The notes under the pieces: model-generated
The model's input: only the letters and a program-made list of their open reading frames with translations
Told to the model about the DNA's origin: nothing
Database searches by the model: none
Position numbers and translations under genes: made by a program
Shown: positions 32,880 to 44,356 of the stretch, one piece after another
Position numbering within the stretch: the stretch's first letter is position 1
How the letters are laid out: the number at the start of each line of letters is the position of its first letter
Source of the DNA: Ampelomyces quisqualis
Lineage: Eukaryota; Ascomycota; Dothideomycetes; Pleosporales; Phaeosphaeriaceae
Length of the DNA stretch: 64,000 nucleotides
Assembly (NCBI GenBank): GCA_018398575.1
Contig: JAGTXZ010000021.1
Coordinates: forward strand, 186,001-250,000
Direction: 5' to 3'

Positions 32880-33541
32880 CGAAGACCATGTGCGTTTTCC
32901 GCCTGGATTTTCTTCTGCTTCCGCCCGTCTCGTAGAGTTACCTTGTGGACCCTCTGTTCCTTGGGCGTCATGGCCTTGAATGTGCCTCTTTCAAGGCGCT
33001 TCCTGGTGTCTGTGGAGCCCGGAGGACGGCCCACTTTCCTCTTTGGGGCTTCTTGGGTGGGCATTTGCTGGGGCGTAATCATGGGTGAAGGCATGGCCGG
33101 CTGAAAAGGGAAGACCGCTGGAGCAACAGGTGTTTGCAACTCATAACCCATCGTTGGCTGCTGCCAATTCTCCTGTGTTACCTGCTGTAGGAGAGACGTG
33201 GTCATGGGCAGGGATTTGAGCATTTGAGGGGCCATGGCAACCTGGTCGTGCCCCGTTGATGGCTTGCAATGACCATGTGGTAGCATCACCTGGTGGAGAG
33301 GCGCCGGGTATTGCCACGCCATGGGCGGGGATGGCTGCAGGAGATTTCCATGGCCTTGAACCTCATACGGAAATTGCTGATGCATCGGCATTGTGAAGGT
33401 GTGCATGTTCCCTGGTTGGTTTGTCGGCATCGACAAGTTGTTCAAACCACCTGCCCGGTCACATGCCTCAATGTCAGGCACGACCATATCCTCTAGCATG
33501 ATTTGCTGGCGCTCGGTTTGCTGGTAGTCCATGTCGTACAT
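32696..33541 (-). CDS. Gln/Met/Pro-rich protein with one AT-hook
   Basis: 281 residues are predicted from ATG 33541. The first 150 residues are rich in Gln, Met and Pro, like activation regions. KRKVGRPPGS (about residues 168-177) is an AT-hook for minor-groove DNA binding. It is followed by a basic block (KRLERGTFKAMTPKEQRVHK, then RDGRKQKKIQAEN). A nuclear DNA-binding role is inferred. The last 60 residues lie antisense to the small membrane ORF and look less conserved in character, so the true 3' end may involve an intron near 32900. Confidence 0.6.
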   Translation of the reverse strand: MYDMDYQQTERQQIMLEDMVVPDIEACDRAGGLNNLSMPTNQPGNMHTFTMPMHQQFPYEVQGHGNLLQPSPPMAWQYPAPLHQVMLPHGHCKPSTGHDQVAMAPQMLKSLPMTTSLLQQVTQENWQQPTMGYELQTPVAPAVFPFQPAMPSPMITPQQMPTQEAPKRKVGRPPGSTDTRKRLERGTFKAMTPKEQRVHKVTLRDGRKQKKIQAENAHGLRQASDSEAVCRGWASPAVGVGDAFLAASSYADPGLPREPLFDDGLGNFFFGGTSRGWGLPS

Positions 33542-34283
33542 GATGTGGATAAGAAGAGTTTGTATGTGGATGTATTCGGCAAGAGGTGGAAGAATATTGG
33601 GATACCGTTACTGCAAATGGCTTCTTCGTATTGCCAAAGTGGGGAGTGTATTAGATGGGATCAAAAGAGATATGCTTAATCGGGTGCGGACTTTAATTAT
33701 ATATCGTGGTCTAAATGCAGAAACAACGAGACCCTACGCCGCTACCCTCACTGGAACCACGGGACATATTGGCTCCCACTTTGGTATCCAAGTCGCACAC
33801 AAAAGTGGAAAGACCGTATTCAACTCTCTTGCAAAATCATCGTCGCCTCAACTCAAAGATTGGTACCCAGCCACTCCTTCCCATGGTACATAATTTCCCG
33901 ATTCGGTAATAATCAACTTCTTCCCATGCTCGAAGGATTCGCCCATCTTCACAGATCCCACAATGGGACTTGGAATTCCGCAGCAATGCCATTGAGCAGT
34001 AAATCACTAGCGGTGAGCAGGGCAGTAGGACGGGTTGCTAGTATGTCCATGTGCTACAATGGCTGGCGCCCGTTGTGGTTCCATATTGCATATCTGCCTG
34101 TTTGTTATCGTGAATAAAAAAAAGCCTTACCGGATTAATGTCTACTACCATTGACATGCTCCATTCTACAGGATTGCTCTGCACAGAATTAATGGATCAG
34201 TGCACCATGGCAAATAGAGGGTTAAGACAGAATCCTACTTGATTAATTTTCTAGAGCTAGGGTTCTCTTCTTGCCTCGATTTC
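33542..34283. other. Intergenic, nothing recognised
   Basis: Short frames only. It contains the promoter side of the AT-hook gene. Confidence 0.5.
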
Positions 34284-34715
34284 TCACCCCTTTCCCCCAG
34301 CCCCAGAAACATACACTGCGATCCCCTTTTCCCTCTCTTTCCACGCCAGAAAATCATGATCCTTGACAATCATCTGCTCATCATACGCCAACTTCCTCTC
34401 CGAATCATCAATCAAAATCGCCTTGGCCTGGTTAATCTGTCTTATGCGAGTAGCCGAGTGTTCTCGCTCTTCTGCACTCTTTTGCAAGACTTTGTCTGGG
34501 TGGTGCGTCAGCGAGAGGGCCTTGTACGCTTGTTGAGGTTGGCAAGTGAAGGGTGGTCGCGCTCGAGCAGCCCGAGGTACCAGTAGAGACAGTCTATGGG
34601 TGAGTCGGGGCTTGTGTCGAAGTATTCTGGTTGGGGAGTGGACAGGGATTGATGATGAGAGGGAGATGCACGGCGTTCTGGAAGACTTGATAAGCTCTCG
34701 TTGTATTCGTGTCGA
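34284..34715 (-). pseudogene. J-domain (DnaJ-like) gene broken by a frameshift
   Basis: From about 34715 downward one frame reads a Ser/Pro-rich lead and then DCLYWYLGLLERDHPSLANLN. At about 34529 the reading shifts, and the second frame continues KALSLTHHPDKV, with the HPD that activates Hsp70, and RIRQINQAKAILIDDSERKLAYDEQM to the stop at 34284. Both halves join into one J-domain with helices I-IV. There is no ATG in the upper frame, so a start exon may be lost. A single-base sequencing error is the alternative to a real pseudogene. Confidence 0.6.
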
Positions 34716-35436
34716 TTTTAATCTGACCTCAGGCTCTTGTCCAAACTCTGGTATTCGTCGGGAGACGCACGTCGTCTGGCTCGACTGGAGGAACTCTCAC
34801 AATACCTGTCTTGATCATCGTGTGTCGTGGGAGTTCTGTGCGACTCCCGACATCTGTCGTGAGAAGGCCGTCTTTTAAACCAATGAGCTGATCTCTTGTT
34901 GTACTCTTCCCGAATATCGATACGCGTTCCACTGTAATAATGGCGCGTGGTGGAGGCTATTCGTGATTTTGCCTGATGAGGGTATCAATTAAGTCACGGC
35001 TCTTGGCTACAATGTCAAGGCAGCCCAAGGGGTCGAGAAGAAGTTGTAGGGAGGAGGCGGAAATGTAGGCATATTTGTACTGGGTCTCGAGATTGACTGG
35101 CGATTTCTGTGCATGCAGGACTATGGTGACATGTTGCAATCGGTCACCACCACGGTGTCCATGGTTCTGCTGTGAGTGTCGAGAGCCGACACTGGATTAT
35201 GATTACAGTCCTCCCTTCACTTTGCGCGCTTAATAGAGCTGTATGGTCGACATGTCCGGTCATCGGCGGACATATCATGAAAGCTGCTTTTAATTTGTTC
35301 ATAGTGCAGACTGTGCTGAGTAGCAGGCATACGACATGGTGGCCAAATGGTTGTGGACTGCACGCTGGGTAAGTCAAAGTTTGCTTGGGTATCATACCTA
35401 TACGCCTGCAATGCACAATGGCGGATTGGAAATTCG
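34716..35436. other. Intergenic, nothing recognised
   Basis: No supported gene on either strand between the J-domain relic and the stop of CDC23. Confidence 0.5.
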
Positions 35437-37385
35437 CTAAGATGTTGCGTCCCCGCGTTCCCTCTCCATTCTTGCCCTGATATCTCTCACCAGTGCTTTG
35501 GCATCTTCTACTTCGACGCCGTCCTGGCAGAGTTCATTCGCGAGCTCCATAGCGCGCTGATACATGCCCCGCATGTATTCCCATCTTGCAAGCCATAGCC
35601 TTGCTTTGCTTGTGGTCGCTGTCACGCCAACACCGCCCGTCTCTTCGGAGCCCAACTCATCGTAATCTGGACCATCTTCTTGTGCAAGAACCAGCTCCAT
35701 GTAAGCGGCACATTCAGTCATGTTGTGCAGGCGCTCGTACAAAAGAGCGATGGCGTAGAGCACCTCAGGATCGAGGATACCACCGCCAAGGCCTGAGACT
35801 TCTCCGGCGCCAAAGGATGACCCAGCGCCAGGGTCGTAGTAGGAACCCGCAACGAGGGCGCGTTTGTAGGCTCGAATGCCGTTCATGTACCTGCCAATCT
35901 TGCCGAAGCATTGGCCGACGGCCATCCAGACCTTGGGATCGTAGGGCCGCAGTGCAGCTCCGCGTTGATGGTAGAAGAGCGCATAGGACTGCATCTCCAA
36001 CAGCTCGTAAGCCTGGCCCAGTCCGTACCAGGCGCGGTATTCTCTGCGGTTTATATCGACGGCACGACGATATGTCTCAATGGCAGCGTGCGTGTTCTTC
36101 ATTTCGACAAACTCGTGGCCCATCAGAGTCCATGCAGAAAGGAATGTGCGGTCTAGCGTCAGGGCTCGTCGAAAGTACATGACGGCCTTTTCGTGCTCAG
36201 ACTTTAGCGAATAGTAGTTGCCGACGACGCAACACGTCTCTGGACGAAACTTGTCGGTCGAGGTTGCAAGTTGGGCGAGGAAGGCGAGTTTCGGGCGCAT
36301 GCCCATGACGTAGAGAACGTTGGAGTAGTCGTCCAGATGATCGAGACGATGGGGGTCTGAAAGGAGCAGGTCGGAGAAGATGAGCTCGGCCTCGTCAAAG
36401 TCTTTGTTGTGGTAGTGTAGCAGGGCGCGTTGGGTCTTGAGGAAGGCCGAGGTAGGGAAGATGGCCAGGATCTGGGAGAGGGAGGCGTGGATCTGGTCGC
36501 CGGCGGAGAAGAGCTCCTGCGAGGCGTGGACGTGGAAGATGAAGGCCATGAGGTTCTGGGGCAGGCGCGGGATGATGTGGTTGAGCTCCTCGGGGGAGCC
36601 CAGCAGACTCATGAGCTCCTGCCATGCGCCCCAGTTGTATGTGCACTGGTGGACGCTCTGGATGAGATGGTCCGTGGCCAGCTTCCCGTTGTTGCCCTTG
36701 CGAAGCACGATGCCGTAGAGGTATTCGAGCCAGCCCTGCGGCTGGCGCCCGCTCGAAGGCAGGGCCTTGAACCAGGCGTCGAGGACGGCGGCGACGGCGG
36801 GCAGCTCCTTGTTCAGGGTGACGCCGCCGTCGTGGGGGCCGAGGATCATCTCGCTGTCCTCGTTCATGCGCTTCTCGCCGGCCATGTACTTGGCGTAGAG
36901 GGCGAGGAAGAGCGACTTTTGGCTGAGCGAGGCCACGGCGGGGCGCTGGGGGGGCGGGGCGGCGTGCTTGGGCAGGGCGGAGGCCGGGGCGGGGAGCTTG
37001 GGCGGGGCGGGGGCCTGGGCGGAGGGCTTGGGCAGCGGGCCGGGCAGGAACACGGCGGCGCAGCGGTCGTACTCGCGGCAGTCGAAGTACGTCTTTGCGA
37101 GGAGGTACTGGTGGGCCTCGCGGGCCTCGAGGCGCTGCTCAGTGGCGTCTCGGGGGACGGGCGGAGGCGCATCGGCGTGCGTGTCGTCGCTGTCGGCGGC
37201 GGGCAGCGAGTTGAGCAGTTCGGCAGCCCTGGGCGCCATCAGCTGCCATCAGTTGCCATCAGTGGACTGGAGAGCGCGACGCACCATTTCGCCGAGTGGT
37301 ACAGACACCGCTCCGTGCAAGACACCACGGCGTCCTGCAGCTGCGCCTTCAGTTGCGCCTCGTCTGCCTGCGACAGCGTGCTCAT
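35437..37385 (-). CDS. CDC23: Anaphase-promoting complex subunit 8 (Cdc23), TPR protein
   Basis: It is a scaffold subunit of the APC/C ubiquitin ligase that drives mitotic exit. Exon 1 is 37385-37285, the intron 37284-37229 and exon 2 37228-35437, giving 630 residues. The intron is needed: it joins ERCLYHSAKW to AAELLNSL, the conserved Cdc23 N-terminus. An alanine/proline-rich insert follows (about residues 85-130). TPR repeats fill the rest, for example FRPETCCVVGNYYSLKSEHEKAVMYFRRAL, AWTLMGHEFVEMKNTHAAIETYRRAVDI and AWYGLGQAYELLEMQSYALFYHQRGAAL. The gene is divergent from ERG20. Confidence 0.94.
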
Positions 37386-37641
37386 GGGAGGCGGCGTGCT
37401 GGCGTGTTTGTTGTGCGCGCGGCGGGGGAGGGGGGGAGCTGTCAATGGCGCGTCGACTGATGCGCGTCGAGAACCCGTGACCTGTCACCCCGTCACCTGT
37501 CGACCTGTCACCCGCACGGGCCTCTTCGCCGCGGAAATTACTCAGTGCAGTACATACGGTACTTCACCGTCTTCACTCCCGCCACCGCCGCCCCCCACAA
37601 CACGCTCCTTTTGTCACTGCACGCCAATTGCACTCCTCAAC
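37386..37641. promoter_or_regulatory. Shared promoter of CDC23 and ERG20
   Basis: 256 bp separate the two start codons. It has repeated GTCACC/GACCTGTCA segments near 37480-37510 and a pyrimidine-rich tract (37560-37610) before the ERG20 ATG, typical of a fungal transcription start. Confidence 0.6.
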
Positions 37642-38737
37642 ATGCCCACCACATTGGCCGAGTTCGAGAGCGTGTGGCCCCGCATCCGCGCCGACCTTCA
37701 GGACCACTGCAGACAGTACGGCCTGCCCCAGCAGTCACTTGATTGGTTCACAAAAGTATCCCCTCGCCTTTTCCCCCACGGCGTCCTATGCTCACCCGTC
37801 ACTGCAGTCGCTCAACCACAACACCGTCGGCGGAAAATGCAATCGAGGAATGTCGGTCATCGACACCACCTCCATCCTCTCTGGCAAGACACTGGACCCC
37901 AAGTCGGACGACTACTTCCGCCCAGCGCTGCTTGGATGGTTGATCGAGCTGCTCCAGGCCTTCTTCCTCGTCTCCGATGACATTATGGACTCGTCCAAAA
38001 CCCGCCGCGGAAATCCATGCTGGTACCTGGCCCCCAAAGTCGGCATGATCGCCATCAACGACTCCTTCATGCTGGACACGTCCATCTATGTGCTCCTGAA
38101 AAAGCATTTTCGCCAAGAGAAAAACTACATCGACATGGTAGAGCTGTTCCACGAAGTCACTTTCCAGACCGAGTGTGGCCAGCTCTGCGACTTGTTGACT
38201 GCACCCGAGGACGACGTCAACCTCGACAACTTCAGCCTTGACAAGTTCAGCTTCATTGTCATCTACAAGACCGCATACTACTCCTTCTACCTGCCAATTG
38301 CCCTTGCCCTACTACACCTTGATCTTGCAACTCCCCAAAACCTCAAGACCGCACACGATATCCTCATCCCAATGGGCGAGTACTTCCAGGCCCAAGATGA
38401 CTTCCTCGATGCTTTTGCGGATCCCACTGTGCTCGGCAAGATCGGCACAGATATCCGAGACAACAAATGCTCCTGGCTGATTAACCAAGCCTTGAAGATG
38501 GTGACACCGGAGCAGCGCCAGCTCCTTGACGAGAACTATGGGCAGAAGGACTCACAAAAAGAGGCCAAGGTCAAGGAGTTGTACGTCGATTTGAAGCTGC
38601 AGGAGTTCTACGAGCAGTGGGAGGAAGAGCGTGTGAACGATTTAAAGTCAAAAATTGACAACATCGATGAGTCGGGAGGCCTGAAGAAGGAGATATTCAC
38701 CGGCTTTCTCAACAAAATATACAAGAGAAGCAAATGA
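37642..38737 (+). CDS. ERG20: Farnesyl pyrophosphate synthase
   Basis: It condenses dimethylallyl and geranyl diphosphate with isopentenyl diphosphate to farnesyl diphosphate for sterols, ubiquinone, dolichol and prenylation. The exons are 37642-37755 and 37808-38737, giving 347 residues, the standard length. The two Asp-rich motifs are present: DDIMD at 95-99, with Phe90-Phe91 before it as in farnesyl-specific enzymes, and DDFLD at 235-239. KTRRGNPCWY, GKIGTDIRDNKCSWL and the C-terminal basic KIYKRSK are also family features. It is a cytosolic, essential enzyme in yeast. Confidence 0.97.
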
Positions 38738-40221
38738 GCGCACCTACAGCGAACGGCCACCGTCTGCTGATAGAGTCAGCTGTATGCGCTCAGGGGCATA
38801 GATATCGTGCTGCATGTCAAGACAAGGAGATGTCACCACAATGAGATTCAATTCAACATCTGAGACAACCCCAGTTCATGCCCTCGGAAAATTCACCCCG
38901 TCTTCTGACATGCACGTCGCTCTATCGTTGCAAACACCAAGGTTGCGCTAGCCTGCTACCAGATACTGACATTGCTCACCGGACATGCCACCATGAACTA
39001 TTTTATCCAGAGACGATTTTCTCCGTTTTCCCTATCCTTACGAGTAGACCTACCTCATGAAGCTGTATATCTTTGAAAGAGTTCGTGCTCCTCTTTGGTC
39101 CACAATCCAGGTTTGATCAGAGGTTGGTTGTTGTGTCCTCAGCCTGCCCGCGTGGCTTGCTCCAGAGTAGCCTACTCAGATGCACACTAGCGAATCTCAG
39201 CTCCACAACATCATCCAACATCGCTTGCACGCACATGCTCCAGCGGCATGACTCTTGCAAGAGACTACGGCGCCCGCGCCCCAGCTTCCCCAAGCTTTGC
39301 GCGCAAGTATGCCTCCAGCCCAACCAAAGTACACAGCTCCCCTCGCACAGTCCGACACTTTTGTCCCCCGCATCATGCGCGCCCAACCCATCCGCCTCGC
39401 ATGCAAATCCTCACACGGGGCTTCTACCTCTCCCACCGCCCCTCTCTCATGCACAACATCGGAAACAAACGCCTCGCGTCTTGCTCCTCGCTGCGCTGCT
39501 TACCTGCGAACACCTTGTCCGTCGCGCAAGCCGAGTACCGTGTTCAATGACTCACACGCCACCCGCGGACCAAAAGCAACAGGCTCGAGAGCTACGCGGA
39601 GGAGGACGAGGACTTTGATCGGGAAAGGACTGGTGGCATGTGTTGCGGATAGTAGTGTGAGCCCCGCTTGGTTTTGTAGACGCCGACTATATGTCTATGT
39701 ACGCTCATCTATTCTTTTATAGCGTATAGCTCTTCTGCTCAAGAAAGCCTCGGGGAGGTTGTTTTTATTGTTGCTACCTTGAAATGTTTGGCTCGTATAC
39801 AGATAGATAGAGGTCAGGTACTGCGTGGCGGTTAGGTTGGAAAAAATATCACGGCAGGATCACAATAACAGGCTTTTGAAGGCAGATTGTATTCGTGTAT
39901 TCTGTGTACGGATCTGCAAAGGTTGGAAGTAGAGTTAGCTTGTCGCGTTTACGCAAAAAGCGTAAAAATGCTCAACGAGCAAGGCATCATTTGCTTTGGC
40001 CAATGAGTCTCTCATAGAAGGATCAGACCCTTGCGCCGTACGCCGCATCCCACGATTCATATGGTCCAGTGAAAGTCCACGCCTCGCCAGAATGCTGCCG
40101 CAGGGACCTCGCTGGAAATAGATAGCCATGCACAAAGGCAGTTCCGGTTGCCTTGTAGGTGGATGAAGCACGTCGTGCTACAAACTACCAGGCGCATCGC
40201 GAGCCAAGGCGACATAGTCTC
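38738..40221. other. Intergenic, 1.5 kb, no supported gene
   Basis: Overlapping frames at 39070-39720 are arginine/proline-rich and disagree with each other. One short stretch at 39586-39653 (SYAEEDEDFDRERTGGMCCG, then stop) looks protein-like and could be a last exon after the acceptor at 39585, but I could not build a gene on it. Confidence 0.45.
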
Positions 40222-41550
40222 TTAACCAAAAATATGATCCGACGCAGGCCTGAACTCCTCATGCATGAGAGCGCTCGTTACGTCGCCGTCCCCGAGCGAT
40301 GTGGCCTGATCGTCGTAGTTCTCAGTGACCTCGTACAGTTCTTCTTCAAGAGAATCAAGATCGTCCTGCGAGTCTTGCTCGCTCTGAACAACTTCCTGCA
40401 CGTTCAATTCAAGCTCGACTGCCGTAGCGGGCTTGATCGACTCCTCCACACGATTCTCGATGAAAATCGCCTCAACAACATCGCCTTCAGCACTGTGTTC
40501 CTGGGCGTCAATGTCTGACTCTGCATCTGCAGCCGAATCATCATCCAGTCCCTTTGCGGCGTCACCTTGCTCTGCTGGCGCGAGAGCATCTTCCTCTTCG
40601 TCGCTACCAGCGATACTCGTGGGGACGATGCCCTCTTCCGCGGCGATACCAAGGTCGTCTTCAGCGCCACCTTCGGCTTCAACTTCTGTTTCGTCTTCGG
40701 CAACTTGCTCCGCATCGTTATCAGCGGGCGCGGGAACGGAGTCAGCATCAAGTAAGTCTTGTAGATACTGCTGGACCTGGGCAGCGAATTTATCCGGGAT
40801 CTCCAGCGCAGTGTAGCCTCGCTTCTTTCGTGGGGCTACAAGCTTGGTGACGGCAGCCTTTGTGGCCGTGCGGCCTGACACCTTCTTGAGCGGAGCAGCA
40901 GCCTTTGCCGCAGCAGACTTAGCCGGTCTACCACGACGCTTTGTGGGTGTGGGTACGACTGGCTCTTTGATCTTCTGTGCTGGGGGTAGACGGGTGCGAA
41001 GCTTGGAACGCACGCGCGGGTCGATGCGGGTCGCAGCGACGAAAGCTTTGGAAGCTCTCGGAGCCGGCTTGGTGCGAGTCTTGCTAACGCGAGGGGAGCC
41101 TGCAGCGCGGCCGAGATCGCGAGTAGCGACGTCTCTGGCCGGGCGTCCACGGCGCTTTGGTGGTGCAGGGAGCTCTTCAGCACCGGCTTCAGCTTTGCTA
41201 GGACGACCTGCGCGCTTTTTAGGTGCATCGACGGGCGCTTCGGTCTCTGTCTTGGATGGTCGACCCATGCGCTTCTTGGGTGCGGGCGCGTCTTCGGATG
41301 GCGGTGGCGGCGCGACCAACGAACGGCGGCCGCGCTTGGGGACATCGGCGACTACAACGGGCTCCTTGACGTGTGTCTTAGCTGGGCGACCTCGCTTTTT
41401 GGGCGTCTCCGATGGCTCTTGTTCGTCCATGGCATTTGCGACGCGTCCGCGTTTGGCCGGCGCGTTTGCGACAGGCGCTGGTGCGGGTTCAGCTGCCTTT
41501 TTTGGGCGACCACGTCCGCGTAGGATGGCTGTTTGCGCTTTTGGAGGCAT
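40222..41550 (-). CDS. Multi-AT-hook chromatin protein with acidic tail
   Basis: A single exon encodes 442 residues. At least six AT-hook cores fill the first half (RGRGRPKK, KKRGRPAK, KKRMGRPSK, KKRAGRPSK, KRRGRPAR, KRRGRPAK), separated by Pro/Ala/Lys linkers, as in HMGA-like proteins that grip AT-rich minor grooves. After APRKKRGYTALEIPDKFAAQVQQYLQDLL (residues about 243-271) the second half is strongly acidic (Glu/Asp/Ala-rich). No enzyme domain is present. A nuclear, chromatin-bound role is inferred. In a genome with RIP-made AT-rich blocks, such a protein could bind them. Confidence 0.8.
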   Translation of the reverse strand: MPPKAQTAILRGRGRPKKAAEPAPAPVANAPAKRGRVANAMDEQEPSETPKKRGRPAKTHVKEPVVVADVPKRGRRSLVAPPPPSEDAPAPKKRMGRPSKTETEAPVDAPKKRAGRPSKAEAGAEELPAPPKRRGRPARDVATRDLGRAAGSPRVSKTRTKPAPRASKAFVAATRIDPRVRSKLRTRLPPAQKIKEPVVPTPTKRRGRPAKSAAAKAAAPLKKVSGRTATKAAVTKLVAPRKKRGYTALEIPDKFAAQVQQYLQDLLDADSVPAPADNDAEQVAEDETEVEAEGGAEDDLGIAAEEGIVPTSIAGSDEEEDALAPAEQGDAAKGLDDDSAADAESDIDAQEHSAEGDVVEAIFIENRVEESIKPATAVELELNVQEVVQSEQDSQDDLDSLEEELYEVTENYDDQATSLGDGDVTSALMHEEFRPASDHIFG

Positions 41551-41993
41551 CTTGGTTGCAGTTGTGGCTGCAAGGTGCGCGATCGCGATATGGAAAACGC
41601 GGTGAGCAGGGATGGCGAGTGAGAGGAGCTGTTTTTGTTGTTGTTGGGACGCTCGCGCTAGTGCTTAGCGTCAACCAGCTTCGCACGTGACGTCAATGAA
41701 CCATTGAGTTTCTCATCCAAGTCCGATGCAAACGCTGTCGTGGAAAATAGCAGACTCTGGATAACAACGAAAAAACTAGGCGATTACATTGTCCTGCAGT
41801 GTCAATAGTTGAGTCTTGCGAGTGGGTAGGCTTGCAAGGTTCCAATGTCTACCTCCCAGATACTTCTTTTCAGCCTAGCTGAAGGGACACTCCGGCAGCT
41901 TACTGCTTCCTGGCGTATGCGAATGAGATTCGTAGGATTACTGTGCATCTGACATCCCATTCCTTTCCGCTGGGAAGCGATATAATTTTGCAC
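41551..41993. other. Intergenic, nothing recognised
   Basis: It holds the upstream region of the AT-hook gene and the 3' side of the acetoacetyl-CoA synthetase gene. Confidence 0.5.
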
Positions 41994-44356
41994 CTACAAC
42001 TTGCTCTTAACATTGCTCTTGACCTCTTTCTCCCCGACCTCTTCGACTCTAGCGAATTGCTCATAGAACTTCAAGCTCTCAGGATTGGCCAGCGTTCCAC
42101 TGGGCTTGATGATGCGTCCAGACACAATTTGTTTGACAGGCAACTCCACTTTCTTGAGGTTCACTGTTGTCTTTTACAAGTATGTTAGCCACCAGTGTTA
42201 TGCGTGGGATTAGGTTTGAGGGTGGTGTACTTACTGGTATATCCCACGTCTGGAACACGTAGCGAGGAACGTGCCGCCTGCTTCTTTCTTCCGCGATCTT
42301 GTTCTTCACCCTGTTCACAAGTGACTGCGTGAATGCTTGTCCCTCGTTCATCTTCAGGAATAGCATCACGCTTTCGTCGCTATCCTGCGGCCGTCGTTGC
42401 CCCACACAGATACTGTCTGCGATCTCAGGGAAGTGTGTCTCGATGACCGAGTAAATGTCGCTACTGCCAAACCGAACGCCTGACGGATTCAATACACCAT
42501 CTGCGCGACCGAGGAAAAGAACCTGTCCAGTCTTGGGGTGTATTTGGATGAAGTCGCCATGCGTCCAAACGTGCGGAAAGCGAGTATAGTACGCATTCTG
42601 GTATTTCTCTCCAGTATCATCGCCCCAGAAGAATACAGGCTGGTTAGGAAAACTAGCTGTGGCGACAAGCTCGCCGGGCTCTCCATAGGGTACGACACGG
42701 CCGGGGCCAGATTCGATCAAGCTGTCGTAGACTTCGAGTTTTGTTCCTAGGCATGGACCTTGGCAACCACCTACATAAACAGGTTCAAGTGGGTTCTCGA
42801 TCCCAAAACAGCCTGCAAGGTCGGTTCCACCGGAGATATTTCGTAGATGAACGGTCGATGGGAAAGCAACGTCATAGAACCATTCGAACTGCGACTCAGA
42901 GAGCACCATACCCGTTGTGCATACTGAGCGGAGAGACGAAAGGTCGAACGTGTCCTTGGGAACGATATTACGCTTCTGCAATTCTTGCAGGAAACGTGGC
43001 GATGTTCCAAAGTCTGTGACATTCTGTTCTTGAAGAATGGATAGGAAGGTCTGCGGATGGGGTTGGAAAGGCGATCCATCGTACAAAACGGATCGGGAGC
43101 CAAACAGGCAGCACTGTACGGAGACGAGGTACATGATCCATCCGGTCTGTTGATGTCAGTGTGTCTGCTTTCTGTGTAAGTAACGACTCACTGTGGTGTA
43201 CTGTAGTACGACACTCTCCGGACTCATCTCCCTGTGCAGGCAGCCCTCTTTGGTGACACTGATGAGAACTCCCCCAACGGAGTGCACAATGCATTTTGGT
43301 ACCCCTGTCGTGCCGCTTGAGTAGACAACTAGAAAGGGGTCCCTGAAGGCGACTCTTTCGAAAAACAGGTCTTCTTGTCCCTTTGCTGCGTGTAAGAATA
43401 CGTCGAGGGTAACAGTCTTCGCCAGTCCATCTATGCTTGCTGGGCTACCTGGATATCGGGGCTGGGTCACCACTCCTTTGAATGAAGCTTCTCCTTGCAT
43501 GCCGTTCACAATGTCTTCAATCTTTGGTCTCAAATCCATCTTCCTACCGTTGTAGACGGTAAAGTCGTCAACAAAGACATATGCGGGCTTGATTTGCAGC
43601 AAGCGCTCGAGAATGCCCTTTGTGCCCATATCGGTGCTGCTAGAGCTGAAGAGGCCCCCTATTGCGGTGATTGCCATGAAGCAGATGAATGTGTCAAAAC
43701 TTGTGCTGGCGACTACCGCGATGCGATCGCCCTTCTTCAAGCCTTTGGCTCGAAAGGCATTGGCAAGCAGACCGACGCGACGGCGTAAATTGCCCCACGA
43801 CAAGTGCCGCACGTGGGTATTGCCTTCGCGAATTTCCGTGAGGGCGATTTTGGCGTCTTCTTTGTTTATTGTGCTGCGCGACGAGTGGGATAAAGATGAA
43901 ACTGAAAAGAGTATGTTTTCAGCGAAATTGAGATGTGTGCCCTCAAACCATTTGGGTATGCTATCCATAGGAGCAGATGGGTCCACGACCTTGCCAATGG
44001 ATCAGCCAGCATTGCGATGGCCAGGACGTCAGTCTGCACCTTCTGGTAGTCACCTTCGTATATCAACCCACTTGTATCCCACATGTCTTGCCAGAAGTCG
44101 ACTCGGCTGTCGCCAACGCTCCAGCTGTAGAGGTCACGGAAAGTCTAGCGATGGTGGTCAGCATGCTACATAGGCGTGCCAACAAGCGGTTCCATGTGGC
44201 ATGCACATGGACAAGATGTAGCGATGAAGACAGCAGGCTTACCTGCATGTGCAGGCCATGCTTCTGATTTGCTCTTTGCATGAAGTTCCACATGGCGGTA
44301 GACTTGGGATTGGGGTGTTCCCATAGCCTACGAGGAGTGATGTCACGTGAAGACAT
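41994..44356 (-). CDS. AACS: Acetoacetyl-CoA synthetase
   Basis: It activates acetoacetate to acetoacetyl-CoA with ATP and lets the cell use ketone bodies or leucine-derived acetoacetate. The exons are 44356-44243, 44144-44040, 43989-43192, 43146-42235 and 42170-41994, giving 701 residues. The adenylate-forming signature VYSSGTTGVPKCI, the family-specific WFEGTHLNFAENIL, YTTTGWIMY, RNISGGTDLAGCF and WTHGDFI, and the C-terminal VSGRIIKPSGTLANPESLKFYEQF are all present. All exon joins preserve frame. Two introns use AAG acceptors (the ends at 43990 and 42171), which is unusual, but frame and family match require them. Confidence 0.93.

Noticed and set aside
36430..37980. Long plus-strand open frame of 516 codons
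   Set aside because: It is antisense to CDC23, Gly/Val/Leu-repetitive, and crosses into ERG20 out of frame; it is a shadow of GC-rich codons on the other strand.
39070..39720. Overlapping plus-strand frames of 100-180 codons
   Set aside because: They are rich in Arg, Pro and Ser as expected of shifted GC-balanced DNA, conflict with one another and show no family. Only the last 20 codons at 39586-39653 look protein-like, too little for a gene call.
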